This document shows positions 50,176 to 57,952 of a stretch of DNA of 64,000 nt, piece by piece (the first letter of the stretch is position 1; each line of letters begins with the position of its first letter). Below the pieces are notes generated by a model. The model was not told the DNA's origin. It did no database searches and saw only the letters and a program-made list of their open reading frames with translations. The stretch is from NCBI RefSeq assembly GCF_001612685.1, contig NZ_BDAY01000002.1:55367-119366 (forward strand), read 5' to 3'. This stretch comes from Nocardia altamirensis NBRC 108246 (GTDB taxonomy: Bacteria > Actinomycetota > Actinomycetes > Mycobacteriales > Mycobacteriaceae). The position numbers and the translations under genes were made by a program.

Positions 50176-50703
50176 GTGCCGCAAGACAACGGCGACACCT
50201 ATCGCTCGGCACATAGTTTCGCCACGAATTGGGCTGCGTTACTCGTTATTGCGCTCGGCGTGCTCGCCTTTGTCGGGATGATCCCAGGCCTCCTGGTGCT
50301 CGACGAACTCGACGGTGCGGCGAAAGTCTTTGTGCAAGTGGATATCACAGTGTCCATGGCGGCCACTTTCCTGGCGGCTACCCTGGCCGGATCGGCGGCG
50401 GGCATCACCGCAGATGCGGACGACTGGCGCGTCGAGGTGATCCACCGTCGCCAGCAGTGGTCGATCGTTTTCGGTGTGCTCGCGGCCCTCACCTTGGTGG
50501 TCGCGGCTCTTTCGGTGGCTTTCGCGGATAAACCGACACCTGCGGTGAAACCCTCTTCGGTCATCGCCGTATTCGACGGCAAGGCCTACTGCGGACCGCT
50601 AGTGCTCGCGCCGGACGGCACCGTCGCCGTTCGCGGCTTTCCGCTCCATCAAGCCACTTCGGTGGTCACGGTCGACAGCTGCCCCACTTACCGCACTCGG
50701 TGA
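50176..50703 (+). CDS. Hypothetical membrane protein with three helices
   Basis: This 175-residue protein starts at GTG 50176 with a strong SD (GGAAAGGAG). Three membrane helices are predicted: ALLVIALGVLAFVGMIPGLLVL, SMAATFLAATLAGSAAGI and WSIVFGVLAALTLVVAALSVAF. A C-terminal extracytoplasmic domain of about 55 residues with two cysteines follows (VFDGKAYCGPLVLAPDG, then VDSCPTY). No family is recognised. The leader hairpin suggests regulated expression. Confidence 0.65.
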   Translation: MPQDNGDTYRSAHSFATNWAALLVIALGVLAFVGMIPGLLVLDELDGAAKVFVQVDITVSMAATFLAATLAGSAAGITADADDWRVEVIHRRQQWSIVFGVLAALTLVVAALSVAFADKPTPAVKPSSVIAVFDGKAYCGPLVLAPDGTVAVRGFPLHQATSVVTVDSCPTYRTR

Positions 50704-50788
50704 GGCATAGCGCAGCAATCCGGAAATGGCAGATACCGGAATTGCAGGTCGCGGCGAATAGGCGGTCATCGGGCTAGGATTCGAAAGC

Positions 50789-53386
50789 ATGACGGGCCTC
50801 CGAACTGGATCTTTCGGTCATATGCCCGCGACCGTGAACCGTTTCATCGGTCGCAGCAGCGAACTGGACCAGATCAGTGGCTTATTACTCGACGGAGCGC
50901 GCCTCATCACCCTGGTCGGCTCGGGCGGCATCGGCAAGACCAGGCTGGCCGCCGAGGCTGCGCACCGGTACGGCAAGGGCACCGGGATTCCGGTCTTCTG
51001 GGTCCGGTTGGCCAGGCTGCCCAAGGATTCCGGCGGCGGCGCGATCGAGGAAGAGATCGTGCAGTCGGTGCTCGATGTCAACTTCTCCAACCGGTCGGCC
51101 TGGAATGTGTTGGTAGACACTCTTACTCGCACCGACGCGGTGGGCAGGAATCTGCAGACGGTGCTGGTGATGGACAACTGCGAGCATGTGCTCGTCGACG
51201 CCGGTGATCTGATCGCCGAATTGCTGGATGTGGTGCCAGGACTGACGATTCTGGCGACGAGTAGAGAAGCGATCGGCTGGGTCGACGAACGTCTGGTCGC
51301 GGTGCCTCCGCTGACCAAGCGGGAGGCCGAGACCTTGTTCGAATGGCGAGCCAGACTGGTCGGCTATCCGGCGACCGACCGTCAATACGCGGACACCGTC
51401 GGCGCGATCTGCCGGCAGGTGCACAACAATCCGCTCTATATCCAGTTGGCCGCGGCCAGGCTGCGCTACCAGCCGCTGTCGGTGGTGTTGCGCGAATTGA
51501 GCGGTACCGCCGACGACCGGCGGATGCGCTGGTCGAATCGAATGCGGGCCGAGACCGAAACGCGGCACCAGGGCGTTGCCGATGTCATCACCTGGTCCTA
51601 CGACCTCTGCAGCGACAAGCAGCGCTTGCTGCTCGACCGCATGTCGGTGTTCGCCGCAGGACACGATGTGAACCCGGACGACGAGGACGGCGTCCACCCC
51701 GAGGTGGGCGCCGAGCTGGAGGCCATCGAAATCGTCTGTGCCGAAGAGGATTCCGTGTCCGGCGCGGTGGTGTCCGGCCCGACGCTGGTGCGCGAGGAGA
51801 TCTCGGCCCTGCTGGAACGGCTCGCGGATCAGTCGTTGGTCATCGTGCACATCGCGCCGACGACGGTGCGGTACTCGCTCCTGGAGAGCATCCGACTGTT
51901 CGCGGCGCAGCGCCTGCGCGAACGCGGCGTTGCCGAGCCTGCGCGGCTGGCGTATCGGCATCGCCGGTACTACCGGGACAAGGTGGTCGCACTCGGCAAA
52001 AGTTGGTTCGGGCCTTCGGAATTGGCGCATTTGGACTGGGCGCGGGCCGGTTGGGGCAACCTGCGGGTCGCGGTGGAGAGCAGCCTGGCGACACCGGATG
52101 CGGCCGCGACGGGGCTGGAGATCGCGGTCGGTCTGCTGACCATGCGGGCGCCGCTGCTCCGCGGCACGCTGCGCGAGATGCGCTCCTGGATCGACCGCAC
52201 GCTGGCGGCGACCAGCGATGCGGGGCCGGAGCTCGCCGCTTTGCGGATCGACGCCATGGCATTCGGGTGCTATATCGCGCACAACCAGGGCCGCACCGCC
52301 GACGCCAAGCAGTGGCTGGAAGAGTGCGTCGCCGCCACCATCCCGGATCCGGCGGCGCGGCAGGGCTGGCGGCAGCGCTGGGCGGACGATCTGGGACTGC
52401 CCCCGGTCGTCGAGTACGCGTGGGGCATGGAGCTGATGATGCTCGATCGCGATCCCCATGCCATCACGGTGCTGGCTCGCGGACGCGAAAAGTTCACGCG
52501 CGCAGGCTATCCCGGTGGTGCGGCGATGTGTGAAATCGTCGAGTCGCTGGCCGCGGGGCTGTTCGGCTCCGCGGAGCAGGCCATGGCGACGACGCGCAGG
52601 CACCGCGAACGCCTGCGTTCGGTCGGCGCCAAATGGGCGATCGCCTGGTCCGAACTCGCCTGGGCGATCGCGCTCGCGCGCCACGGTGATCCGGTCGCCT
52701 CGTTGGCCTCGTCGCGGACCGCCTTGGCGGGCCAGCTGGAGTTCCACGACCCGTGGGGCGAGATGTGCGCCGTGCAGATCCGCATGTGGGCGTTGGCGCG
52801 CATCATCGATCAGCTCAACGCGGCCCCCGAACCCGACACCGATCGGGTGCTTGCGCTTGCCACCGAAATAGCGTGGCTGGCCGGCGGGATTTCCACCCTG
52901 CGTTCCGCCGTCGGCGTCGAGCTCGCGGAACCGAGCCCGTTCACCGAGGAAAGCGGGCGGGTGATCGCCCTCTGCCGTCAGGTGCTCGGTGCGGAGACCT
53001 TCACGGCGGTGCTGCGGCAAGGCACGCGGTTGCGTCCGGAGGCGCAGGAGGTGCAGCGGCTCGCCCTCGGCACCCTGCCGACCGAGGCGATCCCCGCGAT
53101 CCCGGTGCCCGCGGCCGCCTCGGGTTCGCCATGGCACAACTTGACGACGGCCGAGCAGGAGGTCGCGTTGCTCGCGGCGGCGGGCTTCGCCAATACCGCG
53201 ATCGCCGCGCGACGGGGGAGTTCGTTCCGGACCGTCGACGCTCAGATCACCGCGATTCTGCAGAAGCTGATGATCACCTCGCGCACCGGCATTCTCGGAT
53301 TCGTCCCGCAGGACAAGCTCGACCGGGTGCGCACCGAGGCAGCGCAGCGCCCCGGCCGCAAGTCCGTCGGACCGCGTCGGCCTTGA
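50789..53386 (+). CDS. STAND NTPase - LuxR family regulator (paralogue A)
   Basis: This 865-residue protein has a P-loop GSGGIGKT at residues 44-51, Walker B VLVMDNCEH, and a sensor motif LATSREAIGW, typical of AfsR/LuxR-type STAND ATPases. A TPR-like helical region of about 400 residues follows. A C-terminal LuxR HTH is WHNLTTAEQEVALLAAAGFANTAIAARRGSSFRTVDAQITAILQKL. Its closest relative in the window is the minus-strand regulator ending at 57953, with the same organisation. These are candidate pathway activators for the oxidase cluster between and beyond them. The gene ends exactly one base before the convergent WXG100-like gene. Confidence 0.88.
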   Translation: MTGLRTGSFGHMPATVNRFIGRSSELDQISGLLLDGARLITLVGSGGIGKTRLAAEAAHRYGKGTGIPVFWVRLARLPKDSGGGAIEEEIVQSVLDVNFSNRSAWNVLVDTLTRTDAVGRNLQTVLVMDNCEHVLVDAGDLIAELLDVVPGLTILATSREAIGWVDERLVAVPPLTKREAETLFEWRARLVGYPATDRQYADTVGAICRQVHNNPLYIQLAAARLRYQPLSVVLRELSGTADDRRMRWSNRMRAETETRHQGVADVITWSYDLCSDKQRLLLDRMSVFAAGHDVNPDDEDGVHPEVGAELEAIEIVCAEEDSVSGAVVSGPTLVREEISALLERLADQSLVIVHIAPTTVRYSLLESIRLFAAQRLRERGVAEPARLAYRHRRYYRDKVVALGKSWFGPSELAHLDWARAGWGNLRVAVESSLATPDAAATGLEIAVGLLTMRAPLLRGTLREMRSWIDRTLAATSDAGPELAALRIDAMAFGCYIAHNQGRTADAKQWLEECVAATIPDPAARQGWRQRWADDLGLPPVVEYAWGMELMMLDRDPHAITVLARGREKFTRAGYPGGAAMCEIVESLAAGLFGSAEQAMATTRRHRERLRSVGAKWAIAWSELAWAIALARHGDPVASLASSRTALAGQLEFHDPWGEMCAVQIRMWALARIIDQLNAAPEPDTDRVLALATEIAWLAGGISTLRSAVGVELAEPSPFTEESGRVIALCRQVLGAETFTAVLRQGTRLRPEAQEVQRLALGTLPTEAIPAIPVPAAASGSPWHNLTTAEQEVALLAAAGFANTAIAARRGSSFRTVDAQITAILQKLMITSRTGILGFVPQDKLDRVRTEAAQRPGRKSVGPRRP

Positions 53387-55078
53387 TCAACCGACCTTGC
53401 CGAGCGAGCGGTCGGCAGCACTCGCGTCGCGGCGCATCGCCGCCATCATCCGTGCCGCGTCGACGACGAGCCGGTGCAGCACCTCGGCCGGTTCGGTCGC
53501 GCGCGGTCCGTTCGCGACGACATCGGTGAACGCCCAGGCCAGCGCCTTGGGCGGGTCGAAACAACCGCGGTCGAAGCTGTGGCCGCACAGCTGGTCGCGC
53601 CATCGCTTGTAGCCGTGCACCACGGTGCCGAGGGTGGTGCGCCGGTAATCGGTGTTGCCGTGCAGGTATTCGGCGATCAGTCCGCGTTGGGCCATCCGGC
53701 GGGCCAGGCGGTTGCCGGAGATATCGAGGGCGGCGCCGAGTTCGCGCAAGGTCATCGCGTACACCGGGCGTTCGGCCGCACCCGGCACAGTGGACCCCGA
53801 CGTCATCTCCGTGTTGACGAGGTCGGCGATGCGGCGCGGCGCGGTCGCCAGGTCATGGTTGAGCACGATCGACCAGGTGAAGGGCCGTCGCACGTCGTCG
53901 GTGCGCTGTCGCTGTGCGCGCACCACCTCGTTGGCGGCGAGCTGGTCGAGCGTGACGCGGCGCAGCTCGAGGACCGGATAGTCCGACAGCACGGTGTCGA
54001 CGGCGGTGACGAATTCGCGGACGACGGTTTCGTCGAGTCCGGGAGTGTCGAATCCCGCCGACGTCAGGCGGTGCCGATCGACAAGGTCGCGGACGAGCGG
54101 ATGGCAGTCCTTGGTCGATCTGGCGAGCCACGGCGTGGTGGCCGGCGCGGTCACCGTGGGTCTGCGGTTTCCGGTCTTGGCACGGTCGGCCGCGCCGGGT
54201 TCGACCGGCCGCCCGCCTGGCCGCAACCACGGCGCACCGCCGTAGGGACTGTTCGACCATGGAGTGTTCGGTGGCCTGCGGTCCATTGCCGCGCTGATGG
54301 TCGGCCGCGCCCCGGCTTGCCACGGCGTCGCCGCGGTGGTGGTGCCGGGACCGATCGTCCTCGGGGGCGTCGGCGTGGTGCGTGGCGCGAAGGCGGTGGC
54401 GGGCGCGGTGTTTCGCGCGGCGGGTGGGCCGGCGACAGTCACAGTGCCCGGGGCGGTCACTGTGCCTGGGGCGGAGGCCGGTGCGGTGCTGTGGCGGGTG
54501 GCTCGCGGATCGGAGCGCGGTCCGGTGCCGTCGCCGGGTTGCCTGCTGGATATCGGTGCGGCGACCGGGTTGGGGTTGGCCGTGGCGGGGTCGGCCACTG
54601 GACTCGACGGGAAGCGCTGATCGGTCGGCACGGCCTGGCTCGGCTGGGTATCGGTGCGCTGCGGCGCGAACATCGTCGACGTATTGTCAACGGCCGGTGC
54701 GGCATTGATCAGCGGCGCGGCGGCCGATCGCCCATCGGGGAGCCAGCTGACCGGTGTGTTGTCGGTGCCGGGTGCGGCCGCAGTGTTGATGATCTCGGCA
54801 CCGCGTGCGTCCTGCGCCTCGAAACTGTCGGCCGCGGCGCTGAGCTGCTCCCCGAAGGTTTGCAGGGCGGTTGCGAGCTGTTGCAGTGCGTCGAGGCCGC
54901 GCTCGGCATCGGGCAGATAGTTCTGCTCGAATGCCTTTCCCGGCTCGTCGTCACCCCAGCAGCGGCCCTCCCGCGCCAGGGCCGCGCGTAGCTCTTCGAA
55001 TGTCTGCGCGGCTTGCGCGCCGAGGTCGTGAAACTCTGCTCCATTGGCGCGCAAGCCATCCGGATCGATCCACAACAT
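53387..55078 (-). CDS. WXG100-like secreted protein with degenerate zincin-like C-terminal domain
   Basis: This 563-residue protein has an N-terminal helical hairpin of about 95 residues with CWGDDEPGKAFEQNY, characteristic of WXG100/ESX-secreted polymorphic proteins. A Pro/Ala/Thr-rich linker covers residues 100-330. The C-terminal domain (about 335-563) includes RPVYAMTLRELGAALDISGN, where related nocardial toxins carry an HExxH metallopeptidase motif. Here the histidines are replaced (RELGA), so protease activity is doubtful. It is probably exported by a type VII system. No immunity gene is evident. Only the N-terminal assignment is firm. Confidence 0.7.
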   Translation of the reverse strand: MLWIDPDGLRANGAEFHDLGAQAAQTFEELRAALAREGRCWGDDEPGKAFEQNYLPDAERGLDALQQLATALQTFGEQLSAAADSFEAQDARGAEIINTAAAPGTDNTPVSWLPDGRSAAAPLINAAPAVDNTSTMFAPQRTDTQPSQAVPTDQRFPSSPVADPATANPNPVAAPISSRQPGDGTGPRSDPRATRHSTAPASAPGTVTAPGTVTVAGPPAARNTAPATAFAPRTTPTPPRTIGPGTTTAATPWQAGARPTISAAMDRRPPNTPWSNSPYGGAPWLRPGGRPVEPGAADRAKTGNRRPTVTAPATTPWLARSTKDCHPLVRDLVDRHRLTSAGFDTPGLDETVVREFVTAVDTVLSDYPVLELRRVTLDQLAANEVVRAQRQRTDDVRRPFTWSIVLNHDLATAPRRIADLVNTEMTSGSTVPGAAERPVYAMTLRELGAALDISGNRLARRMAQRGLIAEYLHGNTDYRRTTLGTVVHGYKRWRDQLCGHSFDRGCFDPPKALAWAFTDVVANGPRATEPAEVLHRLVVDAARMMAAMRRDASAADRSLGKVG

Positions 55079-55220
55079 GCGCTATTCCTGGGGAATGTCG
55101 AGCCTCGGGTGCGTGGCCACTTCGGGATGGTGTCACAGGTGCGGCCGCTTCCCAGTGCTGGTGGCGGCTGCCGTGGGACGCGACATACCGTCAGTGAACC
55201 ATCCGGTTGGGTTGGACGCC

Positions 55221-55240
55221 GCGGACATCGTCATGTCCGC
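55221..55240. promoter_or_regulatory. Inverted repeat upstream of StyA-type gene
   Basis: GCGGACAT-CGTC-ATGTCCGC is a perfect 8-bp inverted repeat in the 248-bp divergent region, 87 bp before the GTG of the monooxygenase gene. It could be a regulator site. Confidence 0.5.
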
Positions 55241-55326
55241 TTCGGATATACCGATGTGGCCGACACACCTATAGGTCGATGATTCTTCCAGTGCCACAAG
55301 AGAATTCGTGATTGGGAGGGCCAGAA

Positions 55327-56541
55327 GTGGGACAGGTGCTTATTCTCGGTGCTGGTGAGTGCGGGCTGCCATTGGCGCATCGACTCTTGCGCGGCGGAGT
55401 TGCGGTCACGTTGCTGACCGCTCGTGACGCGGAAGCCATCTTGGCAGGCGGGGTCACCAGCACCCAAGTCAAGTTCGCACCGACGCTCGATCTCGAGTCC
55501 GATGCCGGAATCGGCATGTGGCACACGAGCGCGCCGAAGATCAACGGGATCCGCTTCACCATGGTGGTCGACCGGCAGCCGGTGGTGCAGTGGACGGGCA
55601 AGCTGAGCCGCCCGGCGCAGAGCGTCGATCAGCGCACGGTCTTCGCCAGATGGCTTGCCGAGGTCGAGGCCGCGGGCGGCGAGCTGCGGATCGCGGATCC
55701 GAGCATGGAGCAGCTCGACCGATACGCCGCCGCGCACGAACTGACGATCGTGACCAGGGCGACCGGCATGCTCGCCGACCGCTTCGCGCCCGATCCAGCA
55801 TGGGTCACGCCGTCGACGCCACAGCGGCGGTTGGCGGTGCTGTACCTGTTCGGTGTTGCGGCGGATCCGGACGATTTCGGCGGCTACACAGTGCTGCCTG
55901 GACACGGGGAAGTGGTCTCCTATCGGGGATTGACCGGACTGCCCGGTCGCGAACAGCAGTGCGAGATGCTGCTTTTCGAGGCGGTGCCTGGCGGATGCCT
56001 CGACGTCTTCGGTCCCGAGCTCAGTGCGGGCGAACGACTAGGGCATGCCATGCGACTACTGGCAACACACCTACCGCCGGGCACGGCCGAGCGCTACGCG
56101 ACCGCCGAGCTCACCGACAGCGGCGCCACCCTGGTCGGGGCGGTGACGCCGTCGATGCGCAGGCCGATCGGGTCGCTGCCGTCGGGCCGTCCGATCCTCG
56201 GCGGTGGCGACGTGGTGTGCCGCATGGATCCCGGCGGCGCGCAGGGCGCGAACAATGCCGCGCACTGCGCTGCCAACTACGCCGCGGCGATACTGGGTCA
56301 TCGCGACGGACCCTTCGATCGGCAGTGGATGGACGCCGTTGCGGCACAGTGGCTTACCGACATCGCCCACCCTGCGGCCCGATGGACCGAGGCGTTGCTC
56401 GACCCGCCCCCGCCGCTACAGCAACTCGCGCTCGCCGCCCAGCAGGATCCCGTGCTGGCGAACGCGTTCGCCGATACCTTCGCCAGGCCTGCGGCCATGG
56501 GCGATCTCGCCGCGCGGCTCGGCCATGAGGTTGCGGATTGA
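55327..56541 (+). CDS. StyA-type (styrene/indole) flavin monooxygenase
   Basis: This 404-residue protein starts at GTG 55327 with GGGAGGG as SD. The FAD motif is VLILGAGECGLPLAHRLL and the conserved active-site segments fit the styrene/indole monooxygenase oxygenase component, including MWHTSAPKINGIRF, GLTGLPGREQQCEMLLFEAVPGG and GGGDVVCRMDPGGAQGANNAAHCA. Such enzymes epoxidise or hydroxylate using reduced FAD from a separate reductase (StyB), which is not next to it. It faces the P450 at 56572, converging with a 30-nt gap. Involvement in secondary metabolism is likely. Confidence 0.88.
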   Translation: MGQVLILGAGECGLPLAHRLLRGGVAVTLLTARDAEAILAGGVTSTQVKFAPTLDLESDAGIGMWHTSAPKINGIRFTMVVDRQPVVQWTGKLSRPAQSVDQRTVFARWLAEVEAAGGELRIADPSMEQLDRYAAAHELTIVTRATGMLADRFAPDPAWVTPSTPQRRLAVLYLFGVAADPDDFGGYTVLPGHGEVVSYRGLTGLPGREQQCEMLLFEAVPGGCLDVFGPELSAGERLGHAMRLLATHLPPGTAERYATAELTDSGATLVGAVTPSMRRPIGSLPSGRPILGGGDVVCRMDPGGAQGANNAAHCAANYAAAILGHRDGPFDRQWMDAVAAQWLTDIAHPAARWTEALLDPPPPLQQLALAAQQDPVLANAFADTFARPAAMGDLAARLGHEVAD

Positions 56542-56571
56542 CGAAGGCGACAACGCATTGGGACACCGGAC

Positions 56572-57807
56572 CTACGGCGTCGGCGGCGCTATCGGGGCAG
56601 TAGGTGGAAAGGTCACCGGCAGCGCGGCCAACGCACGGTGGAACGGGCCGGGGCGCCATGTCAACTCGTGCTTCGGGGTGCCCAATCGGAGGTCGGGCAG
56701 CGCGTCGAGCAGCTGGTCGATGGCGACCTCGGCCATCAAGTAGGCCGTAGACCGCGCGGGGCACACGTGCGGACCTGCGCCCCACGCCAGATGCGATCTG
56801 TTCCCGACTCGATCGCCCGAATTGATCGCGGGGTCGTTGTTGCACCCGGTCAGGCTGATGACGACCGGCTGATGGGCGGGCAACCAGATCTCGTCGATCA
56901 GGATCGGCTGGCGCGGATAGGTGACGCTGAAGTTCGCGATCGGCGGATCGTTGAACAACACCTCGTCGAGCGCGTCGCGCGTCGAGAGGCTCCCATCGAG
57001 CACGCCGCCGGCGAATCGATCATCGGTGAGGATCAACACCACCGTGTTGACGATCAGATTGAGCAGCGGCTCGATGCCTGCCCCGTACAAGACCACGAGC
57101 TGATTGGCGAGTTCGGCCTCGTTCAATTCGGCAGGGTGCCGCAGCAACCGGGAGGTGATGTCGTCGCCGGGCTGCGCGCGTTTCAGCTCGACCAGCTCGC
57201 CGATCGCGGCACCGAGCAGCCGGTTGCCCTGTTCGGCGTCGACACCGTCGAAGAGCGCGATCGTCGCGGCCGTCACCCGTTGCCCGATGTCGGCGGGACA
57301 CCCGAGCATGGCGTTGATGGCATCGAAGGCGAGCGGAAAGGCGTACTGGGCGACCAGATCCGCCACCCCCACGGCGCAGAAGCCGTTGATCAGCGCTACC
57401 GCGCTCTGCTCCACCGAGTCGTGCAGCTGGTTCAGATCGACACCGTCGATGGCCGCGGTGTTGGCTTGCCGGTAGCGGGTGTGCTCGCCGCCCGCGCTGC
57501 GCAGCGCATTGGGCCGCCATTCGAGGACGGGAAGCACCGGGCAGTCACTGGGGATCCTCTGCTGCCAGGTCCTCGGGTCGGCCGGAAAGTGCGACTCGTC
57601 GTGCATGATGCGCACCGCGGTCCGATGGTCGATCACCAAAGTGGCGGGCACACCGGGGGCCAGCTCGACCGGAACCAGCGCGCCGTACTGCGCGCGCATC
57701 TCGCGGTAGGCGCGGTGCGGGTCGGCAGCGAACTCGGCGCCGTAGAGGCAGACGCGTGGACCGTCGGTGCCGCCCGGTGAGATGGTGTGCGACGCCGTTG
57801 ATCCCAT
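56572..57807 (-). CDS. Cytochrome P450 lacking the ExxR arginine (CYP157-like)
   Basis: This 411-residue P450 reads from ATG 57807 (MGSTASHTISPGG). The longer frame to 57918 or 57966 cannot be excluded. The heme loop is LAWGAGPHVCPARSTA with the Cys ligand. The ExxR helix reads LDEVLFNDPPIANF, with Phe instead of Arg, as in CYP156/157-type actinobacterial P450s that have EVLW there. An I-helix AGxxT is also weak (LVVLYGAGIEPLLNL). It is probably a functional specialist enzyme. It follows the LuxR gene on the same strand with a gap of 145 bp. Confidence 0.85.
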   Translation of the reverse strand: MGSTASHTISPGGTDGPRVCLYGAEFAADPHRAYREMRAQYGALVPVELAPGVPATLVIDHRTAVRIMHDESHFPADPRTWQQRIPSDCPVLPVLEWRPNALRSAGGEHTRYRQANTAAIDGVDLNQLHDSVEQSAVALINGFCAVGVADLVAQYAFPLAFDAINAMLGCPADIGQRVTAATIALFDGVDAEQGNRLLGAAIGELVELKRAQPGDDITSRLLRHPAELNEAELANQLVVLYGAGIEPLLNLIVNTVVLILTDDRFAGGVLDGSLSTRDALDEVLFNDPPIANFSVTYPRQPILIDEIWLPAHQPVVISLTGCNNDPAINSGDRVGNRSHLAWGAGPHVCPARSTAYLMAEVAIDQLLDALPDLRLGTPKHELTWRPGPFHRALAALPVTFPPTAPIAPPTP

Positions 57808-57952
57808 GGATGGCGTGGTCTTCTGGGGCGAGTTCAATGAGGTGACTCCAACGCAGGTAACGGGATTCGGTACAGAGCAGAAACCCCGATGCTCGACGTC
57901 TAGGTAGTCGATCCGCATCGGGGGGTGGCGTAGACAGTGCTCGAGATTCGCG

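Noticed and set aside
50885..53137. 750-codon minus-strand ORF opposite regulator A
   Set aside because: Shadow frame; the plus strand has P-loop, Walker B and LuxR HTH motifs over the same bases.
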